A stretch of DNA of 64,000 bases, taken from NCBI GenBank assembly GCA_013397795.1, contig VZTJ01000638.1:1627586-1691585 (forward strand). Direction: 5' to 3'. Position 1 is the stretch's first letter; each line of letters opens with the position of its first letter. Of the stretch, positions 1 to 12,310 are shown in pieces. The translations under genes and the position numbers were made by a program. The notes beneath the pieces are model-generated. The model made no database searches. It worked only from the letters and a program-made list of their open reading frames with translations, and was not told the DNA's origin. This DNA is from Orthonyx spaldingii. Lineage: Eukaryota > Chordata > Aves > Passeriformes > Orthonychidae.

Positions 1-665
1 TGCTTATGCTCCCACTGGATCAGGACTAACATGATGACATGGAATAGCTAACTGCAGACAGCTGTAAGAGCCAGAAAGGTCCCAATGCCAAAATCAGGAC
101 ATCAGAAATAGAGAATCATGGGAACCAGCATTTAAATTAGAAAAAATGCAGTTCAGAGGCATATAGCCTGCAAAAAACCAGACTGAGAACCCAATGCTCT
201 TTTGGATGGGTTGGATGCAAGGCCCTACCATATTGGGTAGCCATGCTGTGTTGGCTGATACTAATATGGGAGGTTCAAAGTGCCCTTCAGCTTCTGCTGT
301 ATGTTCGTCTGGGCAACATGAACAGAGGAAGAGTACAAATACCAACAGGGTAGCACTCATGCACATGCACAATTCTACGGCGTATACAGCAAATATGACA
401 CATCAGTCAGGGATTCAAGGGAGTTTTGGGGACAGAATGCAGGCAGCAGATCGAGAGCTTGTAGAAAAAAGCACTGTACCTGGGCACAGAGAAGACGTGC
501 ATACTTCAGAGAATTCTTCCTGCCCCCACTGGAAAATGTGCTATTGACATAACTTATTCTCTTTGGAGTAGCCACCTGCTTCCTTTGAAAGACAATGGGA
601 CCACAAGGGAATGTGAGCTGGTTGGTGGCAGCTGTTTGTCCCCCAGGGGTGCAAGAGGTCCTAGT
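1..665. other. Unique non-coding sequence
   Basis: No repeat family, exon or RNA gene is recognised here. Short overlapping open frames on both strands (about 60 to 117 codons) have no recognisable protein motif and are of a length expected by chance. Confidence 0.6.
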
Positions 666-1500
666 ATCATGGAATTATAGAATAGGCTGAGTTGGAAAGG
701 ACCTATCAGGATCATTTAAATCCAACTCCTGACCCTGGACAGGACACCCCAAGAGCCACACCACGTGCCTGAGAGCATTGTGCAAGCACTTCTTGATCTC
801 TGTCAGGCTTGGTGCTGTGACCACTTCCCTGGGGAGCCTGTTCCAGTGCCCAAACACGCTCTGGGTGAAGAACCTTTTCTCGATATCCATCCTAAACCTC
901 CCCTGACTCAGCTCCATGCCACTTCCTTGCGTACTGTCACTGGTCATGAGAGTGAAGAGATCATACCTGTCTCTCCTCTCCCCCTCACTATAGAGAAGTT
1001 GTACCTGCCATGAGGTCTCCCCTCAGTCTCATCTTCTCCAGGCTGAACAGACCAAGTGACCTCAGCCAGTCCCCATATGGGCTTCCCCTCCAGACCCTTC
1101 ACCATCCTCGTGGGTCTCTTTTGGATAGTCTCCAACAGCTTAATGTCTTTCTTATATTGTGACTCCCAAAACTGCACACAACGTTGAAGGTGAGGCTGCC
1201 CCAGTGCAGAGCAGAGTGGGACAATCCCCTCCCATGCCCGGCTGGCGAGGCTGTGCCTGATGCACCCCAGGACGTGGTTGGTCCTCCTGGCTGCCAGGGC
1301 ACTGCTGACTCAGATTCAACTTTCCATTGACTAGAATCCCCAGGTCCCTTTCTGCAGAGCTTCCCTCCAGCCTCTCATGCCCCAGTCTATACACAGAACC
1401 AGGGTTGCCCCACACCAGGTGCAGACTCTGGCACTTGCCCTTGTTGAACTTCATATGGTTGGTGATTGCCCATCTCTCTAATTTGTCTAGGCCTCATCCA
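666..1500 (-). mobile_element. CR1 LINE, 5'-truncated, 3' portion of ORF2 plus 3' end
   Basis: The plus strand begins with the reverse complement of a CR1 tail (ATCATGGAATTATAGAATAG), so the element runs on the minus strand with its 3' end at the left. It covers the C-terminal part of the CR1 ORF2 reverse transcriptase. From the distal side inward the minus strand encodes MKFNKGKCQSLHL and SSAERDLGILVNGKLNLSQQ (about 1454-1300), then QYKKDIKLLETIQKRPTRMV (about 1160-1095), then a HWNRLPREVV segment (about 870-840). These pieces lie in different frames, so at least two frameshifts separate them, and no functional enzyme can be made. It is truncated at the 5' side just upstream of MKFNKGK, the usual fate of a CR1 insertion. 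The good match to the remembered avian consensus makes this one of the younger repeats in the window. No target-site duplication was identified, as is normal for CR1. Confidence 0.95.
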
Positions 1501-1849
1501 AGTGAGTTGTGAAGATCAGGAAGCAATATCAGGGATACAAACACATAATGGCATGATTTGACTGTAGCCCGTCTAGATGACATACCACGGACTTGGGAGT
1601 GGGTGTGCTATAGACGATTTGGGAGTAGGAATTTTAGAGGCATGAGCTGTAGGGCAGAACCCCAGGGAGATGTTCTTTATAGCTATACTTGGATAGATTA
1701 CTTGGAGAGAAACATGCTCTGAATTCAAAGGAAACTGAGATAATATTGGTAACTCAACAAGGCCTATGCATGCAGAATTCAGTATAAAGCAAGTTTGTTT
1801 CATTATTTTCCTGCAGAAATAAATTTGCAGGCACTCCTGGTTGCTGAAA
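1501..1849. other. Unique non-coding sequence between two CR1 elements
   Basis: Nothing is recognised. The minus-strand open frame of 76 codons at 1573-1803 has no known motif. Confidence 0.5.
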
Positions 1850-2290
1850 GAGACTTAAAAACACATGGATAAGATGAGGTACAACAGAACTGTGCCTATG
1901 ATTGGAAAGACTGTGCAATCAACGTATAATTAACCTGTGAAACTTGTTGCCAGAGGATATTATAGAGGAAAACAGATTAGCAAGATTCAGAAAAGGATTA
2001 GACCTTACAAGAATAGCATCTGCAGCTAGGCTTGCTAAAATAAAAACCATATGGGTTATTACCCTTCCCACTTCAGGGTATAAAATGATCGCAAGTTGGG
2101 GTCAGAAAGCAATGTCTCCCTATTATTTAGCACTGTAAAAGAGGCCACACCAGGGGGTTGTTACAAGCCTCTCTACAGCATCCAGCACTGGCAATGGTTA
2201 GCACAGAATACTGGACTGGATGGGTCATTAGTTTGATACAGACAAGCAATTTCTTATACCATTCTGCCCTCATTTCCTGGGAGAATTTCA
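1850..2290 (+). mobile_element. Ancient CR1 LINE 3' end
   Basis: This stretch follows the old amniote CR1 3' end step by step. A degenerate end of ORF2 (GAAACTTGTTGCCAGAGGAT, the 'aactcattgccacaagatgt' stage of the consensus) is followed by AGATTCAGAAAAGGATTAGA, then AATAAAAACCATATGGGTTA, then the tail ATACTGGACTGGATGGGTCA and a 'GATacagacaagcaatttctta' terminus. The order and orientation put its 3' end at the right. It is far more diverged than the neighbouring minus-strand CR1 and belongs to an older subfamily. The left boundary is approximate, because similarity fades before about 1930. Nothing here is coding. Confidence 0.85.
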
Positions 2291-5200
2291 CTCCCCAAAC
2301 TGATATGCACTCCAAGCAATTGAAATTGAAGTGTAAACATGTTATTGCTTGAGCAATTTGCGGGCATACAAAGGTACAGACTAACAGTTAGACCCCAAAT
2401 CGAGGCGCCTTGTGGACTAAGAGATTTTTCTATTATAGCTTTGTGATCACCACCTACAGACTTCATGGCTGTCATTCAGCTGGTCAGCATCAGTGGAGGT
2501 GCAACCCAAATCCCTGTTGCAGAGGCTCTCAGTGTGAAAGTGGCAGAGAAATCTCCTTATTGTAGGAGTCTGTACCTTTGTAGCTGCATAGTTCAGCCAC
2601 CCATCCCATGGGATGCAGCAAAATGAGGAGAGCGATCAGAATGGAGCAAAAGGACAGAGTAGCATTTCCTTTTTCCTGCTGTTGCTGAGGTTTTCCCTTT
2701 CTGTGTCTCCCTGTGGGTAGCTGCAGCGCTCTTCCCCTGGTTCCCGGCTGCACGGCAGGTTAGGCAAAGAGTGTCTCTCTGTCCTACTGCCTCAAACAGG
2801 GGAAGAAAAGGTGAGAAGGGAGGTGTGGTGAGGCAAGAGCAGAAGGTATGCAGAGGCAGGAGAGTAGGTGTCAGGAGATGAGGCAAAGACCAGGACTATG
2901 AACATGTGGCACAAGAGTGAGAAGCAGAGGGGAAGGTTGCTGGGGGTGGGGTATGCAGTGAAGGAAGCAGAAGGAGTTGCTACAGACACAAAGCGTGTGG
3001 GTGGATGACTATATGATCACCCACAAGGTCACACAGTGCAGCAGCAAAGGCTTACCTCCATAGGGTACAGATGGACCAGCAGGCAAACACAAGCAGAAGG
3101 GGAAGGTCCAGTGGGAAGGATGTAAAACACTGTTTATTCACTCTACTTCCTACTCAGAGCCACAGCCAAAAGCAAAGCAAAATGTCAGTGATGACAGAGG
3201 TGAAAATGTATGATATATAGGTGTGGATAGTGTGCCAGTGATGCTGAGAAAGTGCATTGGTACAGACACCTGCTTAGAAGTGGGTGGCATTGCTGTTCCA
3301 CCACTTGGAATTTGGGCAGCATGGGGTGAGTGCTTCACATCTAGCAAGACTGCAAGAGGCAGACAGGACACAAATCTCCTCAGACTCTCTCTCCTTCCAC
3401 AGAACAAACCATTTCAGAATTAAAATGGCATTTAAGAACATCAGACTAGGAACAAAGACAAATCTGGGTGATGCACTGTTCATACCATCCTAGGCATATG
3501 TCAGTATGCATGCAAATTTTAATGGGATAGGGTCTGCCTTTCAGATGGACTGGTAACTCCTGAATTTCACTTTCTAATTCTACTCCCAATACTTCTGTGA
3601 AGAGTTTAGAGCCCTTGTCGCCTCTAACACTGGCCATAGCATTTTACAGCAGAGACCATATTTTTGGGGCATGTCTAGTACAACAGGTACTGGATCCTTG
3701 TAGAGATCATTCAGTTTTCTGAAAAACACAGCTAAATTTTTTCCACCTGCACCATCATCTCTCAGTCCCTGGCTCGAAGGTCAAGTGTCCACTCTGCATC
3801 AGATAGCCTGATCTTCAGAGACTGCATTTACTCTTATAAAGGTCAAACCAGTAGCACAGCTATTTCCCCTCAGAATTTTCTGTGATCCTGTGTTACCTCT
3901 GCAAATCCAGAAGTCATCTCTCTCTGCCTCTTCTGAACTCTGGCCTATCAGACTTGGCAGTTGTCTCATGACTTATGGGGATCAGCCCCTGAAAGGTTCC
4001 TCTCATTCCTGAAAAGGTCGGGTGCACACAAACTCACACACAAACACATGTCCACAGAAACACACGCAGATGCCAGCATTCACAGATGCACACACAGCTT
4101 CCAAGCTCCGCACTGCTGTTTTCAGCAAGGACCGCTCAAAGTGTTTAGCCCGACACGCTGTGATGGTGATGTAAACGCAAAAAGAAAAGCCCTTCACCTG
4201 TGAAACTAATTAATAGTCAACAAACTTGCTTCAAGGTAGGAGAGCTGGCACTGGAGGCCAGAGGCTGTCCCGGGGAGGCAGGAGCCCGGCACAGCTGCTA
4301 GGTGGCAGCAGCCATTCACCAGCGCAGGGCTGCGGCTCGCCCAGGTGGCTGCCGGCTTTAATTCCCGGAGAATTTGATGCTCATCAAAGTGAGCCACTCT
4401 TACAGCCCCCACCACAGCCAAAGCGCTCAAGGCTGCTGCTGTCGCTGGCCATGATGGGAGCATACATAAACATGAAAATAAAGCCATCCTGGCTTTTTAA
4501 GGCACGCCACAATTGGGGTTGCAGCTTTTTAAGGGGATGTAGCTGAACAGACACCTTGTGATGATGCTGATGAAATCATGCCTTATCAGTAGGCAGAGAG
4601 GCTGTGTCCTCCTCCACAGCTATTTCAGCCCCTATCAAGGTGAACACTTGCCTTCCAAGGCCTTTTCAAACACCACCTAATTAGTGTCCCCAAACCCACA
4701 AGCAAAGCAGGGGAGCCATAGCCTTGTGTTCTCTGTAGCAAATGAGACTGAAACTCTGTGAAGGGCTCCAATTTAAAAGCAACCTTCACTGCAGCACGTG
4801 GGAAGTGCTACAGCAGATTTAGGGGCACTTTTAAGGATGCCAGTTGAATATTATAACCTCGTTATTCATATAATTAATACTGCAACTACTACTGAATTCC
4901 ATGTGTTATTTATAGAAGCATTATATTCCAGTTATTTTCTGCAGCTCTTGTCTCTTTGACATGCAGTAGATTTTCTCATGGAGACTGTAGGCCTGCACCT
5001 CTGAGGGTCCATGGGAAAAGTTAGACTTTCAGTAGAATATGGTTAAATATTCTGGTCCATTTAACAATGAGGTGCTGTTGAACACAGCTTGGAAATTGAA
5101 GGAGATTCAAACTACCCCATGTCAGAAAGCCTCCACAATACCCATTTTCTTGCTGCAAGCTACAATAGCCAGCAATTATGGACAAGTCTTGACCCTTCAT

Positions 5201-5436
5201 GCTTTTTGCTGGTATGAAGAGCAGGGGAGCAGTAAAGAATATTGACATAAAAATCAAGTAATTATGTTTCAGGGTTAAGATCACTCACAACTGACTGGAA
5301 GTATATCAATTCTCCCTCAGTGGAACTGATTTGGGCAGATTTGGCTTAGTGCATGCTTGGGAAGTTTTCTTTACACGTATAACAAGAAAAGGAGTGGGTT
5401 TTCAAGAAGAAATACCACCCTTTTTTTTCTCTGCAG
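2291..5436. other. Unique non-coding sequence with a GC-richer block
   Basis: No repeat or exon is recognised. A CA-rich, imperfect stretch lies at about 4022-4100. From about 4230 to 4545 GC and CpG content rise, and the sequence from 4350 to 4510 has the look of conserved non-coding DNA (see findings). AT-rich sequence at 4840-4930 contains several TAAT cores. The open frames here overlap on opposite strands and show no protein motif. Confidence 0.5.
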
Positions 5437-5491
5437 ATAGGGAGAAAGTACTCGTGGCCTCTGCAGGGAATTCAACAAGCTCAGTATGAAG
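5437..5491 (+). other. Candidate small exon flanked by splice-like signals
   Basis: A textbook acceptor (eight T, then CTCTGCAG) ends at 5436. Fifty-five bases later comes an AAG|GTAGCA donor-like site, which is weak at its fifth intron base. One frame is open throughout and reads IGRKYSWPLQGIQQAQYE; the other two contain stops. The peptide resembles no family I recognise. It could be a small alternative exon of a host gene on the plus strand, or a chance acceptor. Conservation or RNA-seq junctions would decide. Confidence 0.2.
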
Positions 5492-8429
5492 GTAGCATAA
5501 GCGTTGTTTGTGTCTGCTCCACTTAACAAGAATGGTCATAGTTCCTCTGGGCTTCTAAATCTTCAAATAACCATACAAGGCAAAAACAGGAAGGTTAGAT
5601 GCTGTCCTTCTTCCCTGCTCCAGGAGCAGGAAATGTTCCCAGAGATGTTCATTTGAGCCCTTTGATGTAGGGGGAAAACTGGACCAAAACCATGCCTCCT
5701 ATTGCTAAAGAAAACCAGAGCAAAGGCTGAAATCAAGCTCTGGGCCCTTCCCACCCTCAGTATTTAACAGCTAACTCTTCTCACCATGGTCTGCACCACT
5801 CCTTCAAAACCCAGCTTCCCACAGAGGGGGTTAACCTGACACCTAACTAGTGTGGATGGAAGTTGGTCTGTGCCATGTGGCCTGACCCCTGGCTCTCTTC
5901 TGTTTAGCAGGATAGGACACAAAGACTCCTTTCCTGAGTGTTTGCTTTAATCACTACACAAGTGGAGACTGCCTCTGCCACTTCCAAGGCCCTGCAGAGA
6001 AAGGGCCTTGAAAGAAAAGACATTTTTCTTCAGGAAAGTGTAACACTACAACAGGGGAAAACACTTGCCAAGTGGTAAGACAGGAACGAGTTTTAAGACC
6101 CTCTTATCCTTCTTGTTAACCAGGGCAGATCCCTCCATGCACTCTTGTGGAAGAACAACATTTTGAGCTTCTTAACTTCCCCTCATACAATGCACAGTAA
6201 AAACTGTATGGGGCTTCAGGCTTATGCAGGATCAGGGCAAAGGAGAACATTCATTTACAGACATTTGAGTTTTGCAGAGGAAATTCCCTTGCAAGAAGCC
6301 ATCAGTTTGCTCCTTTGCAGTGGTGGAAATCACTCCATGTCCCCCATGCTCATTAAAGATACCATGAGGTGCTATTCCTTGAGGACTGGCTGCATGTCAG
6401 TTCTGACTCACAGCCTTCACAGAGGCTGCTCACTTTGTTTTACACTACTCACTGTCCTTCTACTACAGGATAAACTTAATATTCATTTAATGTGCCTGAT
6501 CCTTTGTGCATCTGCTCTAGGCAAACAAAGCTCTTTAGCTCCCCACCTTCCCCCAAACTTCTCCCAAAACCAACACGCTGAGGTTTGCTGCCAATTCAAA
6601 CATAGATGCCAGGTCGATGAGCTATGGAAATGGCTAACACTGCAATGTGAAAGAGTATTCCTCCACTTAACTCCTGCCCAGTTAGCTAAACAGCACTTGA
6701 TCCATGTAAATAGAGTTGCTGTCTGTTCCTAAGACCCACAGTTAGTTCCTAGTGAGCCTGCTGGTTAATTTTCTCCACCCAGTCTGGACTGTTTAATTTA
6801 TAAATTACATTAAATAAAACTAAAATCCTGTTGGGGCTACTAATATATCATTCATTAAATATTATGTAAAACAGCAGAGATACATATTTTCTGTTAAGCC
6901 CAGACACGTTGCTAACTCCCTGTAGAGATCACGTGTGATATCTCTGGATGCAGGCATGCTGCCTAGATTCCCCCCGAGGACAACTCATCCGTCCTCCCAC
7001 CATCTGTCGGCATGCTGGGGTTCCTCCGTCACACCTAGGCAGCCAGCTCTGGGCTGTGGATTCTGCTCCGTGCCTCTGACACTCAATGTTAAATGGGCCT
7101 TAGTGCCCTCCCTGACACGCTGCAGAGGAGCTTGCACCCCTGGATCTCTAAGTTTCAGACTTCTTCACACCACAGGCTTGACACAAAGTCCCTGGAGCGT
7201 CATTAAACCCGCACTCTGAACAGATTAGAGATGCATCCGTGTCTGCCCTTCCCTGTGTTCCCCTGAAGGGTAAGTTTCATGAAAAGCCAGAAACTTTACA
7301 AAGTGCAGCAGAGCTCATCTCCATCTATTCCAAGTAACCTCTCCATCCGGTCAAACAACTCTGCTGTCATAAAGGAACAAATGGAGCCATGCAGGAGCGA
7401 CAAGGAGCAGAGAAATAAAAGCACCTAAACTTTGGGCAGGAAGTTTCTGTTGTTATTTCTGAAGTGTGTTTAGCATGGAGACATATTGTACATTTAGCAT
7501 AAGTCCCCAGGACCCTAATGAGCTCCTAATGTACCCCATACTTCAAGGGTTTTCCAAAGAGACCAGTAACTTAGCAACAGCAGCAAATCCTTGACAGACA
7601 CAATCAGTATTTGTGCTGCAGCTTTAGGCTTCCTCTCTTCTCTCCCACTAAGTGGAAGGTGGTTTTGGCTGGGATTTCTCCTCTGCTTTGTCATTGTTCT
7701 TATTCTTCTTAGGGGTTTCTTCAGTGTATTTTTCCTTTATCCTTTCTGTTCAGTGAAGCAAAAACCCACCACCAGCAGTTTGCAGAGAGCAGAGTTCTTG
7801 GAGCCTGGAGCTACCAAGATTCTCCCATGAAGAATTTTGTTGCACTGGGGAGGTGCAGAGGTGGCTCTCTAGGGATGCCACAGGCAAGCCAGGGCCAGTG
7901 AGAGCAGTGATTTTCACATGATAGCAAACTAGGCAGTCACCAGGGCCAGTAGTGGTTCCTCAGGGACACCAGCGAGAAGGTGATGAGCAATGACAGTTCT
8001 TTGCTGCGCTCATGGCTCTCAGCCAGGGGAAACTGAATCACCGAACTTCAAAGACATTCTCTTAAAAGTACAAAGCAAATATTGACAGCTAACTGCACTA
8101 CTTGAGGGCATATGAGGCAGTAGGCTCCAGAGGAATAAGAGGTCCTTCTGAGGTAGGTTCTGCACTCTTCCCAGTGGGTTGCCATTTGGTGCCAACCATG
8201 CACAAATATTTTGTCTTCCCTGCCCACATCGCCTGCCTATATCCCTTGCCTTTTTAATAATTGCAGGCATAGCACTGATTTTGGAAGGAGGCTGCTTTAC
8301 ATTTCAAGCAAAGAACATGAACAACTGATTCACGTTCACAAGAAATTTCTGTGCCTCAGAACATCAGTGTATGAGGTGTTTAAGAGGACAACCCATCTTA
8401 GTAACACTAAGAAATCTCCAAAATGGTAA
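5492..8429. other. Unique non-coding sequence, including an unsupported 195-codon open frame
   Basis: The longest open frame in the window lies on the plus strand at 6145-6732 (195 codons). Its product has no recognisable domain, signal peptide or low-complexity pattern, and no promoter or splice context supports it. A run of this length is only mildly unlikely by chance in 64 kb. The rest, including a GC-richer piece at 6935-7220, holds nothing I can identify. Confidence 0.5.
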
Positions 8430-8496
8430 CCTTATGTGCAAAAGTAAAATGAGTTGTCCAGTATCACAGAAGGCCTGAGAGCAGGAGACAATCTAT
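8430..8496 (-). repeat. MIR-like (CORE) SINE fragment
   Basis: The plus strand reads AATGAGTTGTCCAGTATCAC followed by AGAAGGCCTGAGAGCAGGAG. This is the reverse complement of the MIR segment normally reading '...ctgccacttactagctgtgtgaccttgggcaa'. Only this middle part is recognisable and it is heavily diverged, as expected for a family that predates the bird-mammal split. Confidence 0.5.
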
Positions 8497-10010
8497 TTTG
8501 AAATAACTTCTATATACCCTATTAACATTCCTGAATAGTTACACTGTAAAAATGCACAGGATGAACAACCAGATTTGAGCTAAAAATTACGGAACAGCTG
8601 TTCTGGACCTTGCTCAGTACAGTTGCAGCAACCAAAGGGACAAAATAACCAGTTCTGTAGGTCCAAGTTTAACTGGAATTCTACAGACACAGAATATCAA
8701 TGTTTTGTTGGTCCCCAATGTTGAAAGAATGAAAGGTTGATAGTAAAAGAAACAAAACACATTTAACAAGGACTTGACCCAGCAGTGGCCTTTGAAATGT
8801 TTCAGAATGGTCAACTCAGTCTAGGAAAGCCTGATAAATAAAAAAAATGCAGCATCATACCCACATCTCTTGCATTTATAGCAAGAGAAATGGACTAGGC
8901 TTATACATTCACCTTGTGAATTTCAGAGAAGTCAGAGGAATAAGCAAAACTTCAACTACTTAGAGCCAACCAATCTTATTTACAAAACATCAACAGACTG
9001 AGCATGGAAAATGAATGAAGAAATCTTTGGCAGGAGGAGGAAAAGACTTTCTTTTAGGTGGTTGTCCAGGCAGTAAATTGGAATAATATTTTTGGCTAAC
9101 TCAGCTGAAACACTCCTGAAAAAAACCCAAAAATTCCTCTACATCCAAAGCACGCTCACCACAATGCAGCAAAGCACCCACCTAGAGGTCCACAACCACA
9201 CAGGTCCCCACCACGCAGATATGAAATTCAGCACAGCATGGACGCACCAGTGTCACTGTGCTGTACAAACCCACCCCAATACTGTGCAGTAACAAGACAG
9301 GTCCAAGGTAAGATACAAAAGGATGAAATCTGCTGTTCTAAGTAATTATTTAATGACTGCAAACTGTCATCACAAACTCATAGACAAAGGAGGGGCATGT
9401 ACAAACTCTTGACCCCTGTGAGAAACCTACTGGAACTGCAGGAAAGTATCACAATGCTGTGTCCTTCCTTGGTTTTTATTACACATATGGCAAGTCAAGG
9501 CAAGTCCCAGACCCACCCACGTTGTAACTTTGGCCTACAGCATCAGGCAGTTAGGTCTCCGTGAAGCATGAGAGAATCATTAACAGCGTCACTTTCTCTC
9601 ACAGCCAACCTGGCTTTACCCAACCAGAAATGTCTGCAGGAAAAATCTGAAAATCCCATTAATGGGGATAATGATGCTTACCTCCTGTACAAAGTGCTTG
9701 GAGATTCATGGCATGGAAAATTCTGTTAGAGGTAGGTATTTATTAAATTCTTCTACTTTCTTGTATCGAGGATCCATACTACAGTCCTACACTTGGACAT
9801 AATTCCCACTACCATTAGAGACTAACCTCTATAAACAAGTCTATACCACATGGTTTGAAATCTGTGGCTGTCACATCTATCGTGCAGACCAGATGTAGCT
9901 CTCCTCAACAGTCTGTGCCCACACCTTAACGAGCAATGATCTTTTCTCTCCTGCCTTTCAAAATATGTCACCTCACATTACGGAATGAGACAAACAAGTC
10001 GTGGTTCTCA
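8497..10010. other. Unique non-coding sequence
   Basis: No repeat, exon or RNA gene is recognised. Short open frames such as 9092-9292 have no known motif. Confidence 0.5.
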
Positions 10011-10079
10011 GGTGAAATCCAGGCCCCCTCGAAGTCAATGGCTACCTCTTTCTGATGTAAATAGGAACAGGATTTCATT
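10011..10079. repeat. Old short palindromic amniote repeat
   Basis: The left arm GGTGAAATCCAGGCCCC and the right arm ending AACAGGATTTCATT are imperfect inverted copies around 'gaagtcaatggctacctct'. This matches a short interspersed palindromic repeat that I remember as common in turtle, crocodile and bird DNA, typically GGTGAAATCCTGGCCC...gaagtcaatgg...GGATTTCAC. The family name is not known to me. It is probably a non-autonomous element or the head of an old SINE. Confidence 0.45.
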
Positions 10080-12101
10080 TTCAGCCTGAAATTCTCTTTG
10101 ATCCAAAAAAGCACAGTTTGGGTTTTGTTTTAACGTCTGACTTTAAGAGTTGAAGGAGACCTAAAGCTAAGTGATGAAACAGTGCTAAGAAGTTGTGGGG
10201 CTGCTGTCACCTGGGACCAGCTGCCCCAATTCTGGTAACCAGATAATCTGCTTATTTGACATTTCTGGGGTCTCAGTACTGTCTCTCATGATAGATCTCT
10301 TCCTCCTTCTTGAATAAAGCTCAGGAAAACATTTGACCTTTTCCAGCCTTTAGAGTTTCATCATGTTTTTAAAAAGGAAAGCAAAGCGTGGAAAAACATC
10401 TGCTAAAGAGAGAATCCCCTCATTTGGATAACAGACTCTCATTTAGTATAAAGAAAACAGGCTCAGAGAGGCCCACACCGATGATTTCCAATTCACAATA
10501 GAGCACTGTAAAAGTGACTTCATTTCTAAATGTACAGGGCACCTCCCAAGGAAGACACTAAATCAGAAAGGACCATCAGGGATAAGCTGGCAAATCATTA
10601 TCTCATCTGGAAACTGGAGTTCTTTGTCCAGTTTCTATCAAAAGTGTCAATGAATTCAGAAGGTTTCACCCTAGACCCTTCACAAAACCTGCTGTGCAGC
10701 TCAGCATAAATTTCAGTCACTAATCAGGGCGTGCACAAGCCTACAATATTGAAAGGAAAGTTGAAATCATAACAGAAAAGCCAAGGAAGAATCCCTGAGG
10801 GTAAGTGGGGAGGAAGAATTGTTCCAGTAGGATGTGCTGCAGGGTGGGCATCAAGGTGTGTTTAGCAGAGCCGTGCGTGCATGGAACCTGCACTGTGCTT
10901 ACTTTTAGTCTGCAGTAGCTGTCGAGCTGTCTCTCACTTTTTATGAGCACTAGAATTCACTAAGCCCAGAGAGATAAAAGTGGTGAATTAAAAAGCAGTT
11001 CTCTTTGTTTGGTTTTAAGGCAGGATATAAAACACAGGTCTTTCTGGGACTTCATGCGTCTTGCTGCTTGGGAGGCAGCCACATTCGTCTCAGTGCCTTT
11101 CTGATATCTGCCATCAAACTAATTACCTGCCTAACGGGAACTGAAATAGATTTCCATTCTCTTGATGTGTAGGAAGACGAGGAAGTGTGTGTAGCATGGA
11201 GGAGGGCGTGGGGACTACATCAGATGGGAGAGTCCTAGAAAAGGGCCCTCAATGCAAGGACCTTTAGGGGCAGCATGGGAGGCCTGAACCCAAAACAAAC
11301 ACCTGATAGTTCTGCTGGTTTGGCAGCAATTAAAGACTCGAGAATAAGATGTGAAGTTCTGCTTGAGTTCTCAAGTATCATCCTGCCTGAATCCAAGAAT
11401 TTGTTCAAGGACCATCTTTAGCGTTAATCCTGTAGTTAGATACATGACTGAAAAATTCCTTAGATGCTAATGCTCTTACAGTAGGATACTTCTGGAAACA
11501 GGAGTTATATCAATAAAGTGGATCATTATTGCAATTAATTTCACTGAAATACAATTGAAACAGAATGTAACATCAAATCCCCATCTGCTCACCACAAACA
11601 GCTAAGCCAGTCCTAAAAAAAACCCTAAAAATAAATACCTGCTTATAGGCTGAGGCAGATTTTATTACAAAAAGCATGAAGGGGAGGTGTGGAAAAAAAA
11701 GAGAGCAGAACATACTCTTGAAATGCCATGAGCTTCTCTCTCCATCCCAGCTCGTTTGCCAAAGCATATTCTTGAGATGAGAAGGACTATTTTCTATTTT
11801 GTTGCTTGACGATTAAGTGGAACAAGTGCCTTTGCTCACACTGGTTAATTAGAAATACCCTCTACGTAGATGTATCTTTTTCCAGTCCCTTGCTTCTTAG
11901 CAAATAAAAAATCTATTTTGGCTTTCCTGCACTGACCCGTTAATTGAACTAATATGGGTTTTGTTGCTGTTCTTTGTTTTTAAATCAGCAATTTTGTACT
12001 TGCAAATTTTAATTTCCCACATGGCAAAACACTTCTGAATATTGCCAAATCCCAGGCACCATGGCTAGAGAAAGCATATCTCTGCTTCCCCACACCCAAT
12101 T
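10080..12101. other. Unique non-coding sequence
   Basis: No repeat family, exon or RNA gene is recognised. Open frames on either strand are short and lack known motifs. Confidence 0.5.
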
Positions 12102-12116
12102 AAAAAAAAAAAAAAA
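12102..12116 (+). repeat. Poly(A) tract, A15
   Basis: Fifteen consecutive A residues follow AATT. No retrotransposed body is recognisable immediately upstream, so this is listed as a simple repeat. Confidence 0.8.
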
Positions 12117-12280
12117 GTTTTCATCAAGCATCCCTACTGACCAGCCCTTTGCTGTGACATTCTGCTGGTTTCACGTGAGAGATCATGTTGATGTGCTATG
12201 CTGAGCCTGTCATTAATTCCATTATTAAAGTTATAGAGACCTGAGATTAGGAACCCGTTACCTGCATAAAGCCCAGCTAA

Positions 12281-12310
12281 TCTCTCTCTTTCTCTCTCTC
12301 TCTCCCCCCC
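12281..12310 (+). repeat. (CT)n microsatellite followed by a C run
   Basis: CT dinucleotides run with a single T interruption into a run of seven C. This is a simple-sequence repeat, likely length-variable between individuals. Confidence 0.9.

Noticed and set aside
675..1454. Several open frames on both strands that could be read as genes
   Set aside because: The minus-strand ones are frameshifted pieces of CR1 ORF2, and the plus-strand ones are their antisense shadows.
4498..4507. TAAGGCACGC, identical to the start of the miR-124 mature sequence
   Set aside because: The match ends after ten bases, and the expected hairpin partner (the GTGTTCACAGCGGACC arm) is not upstream.
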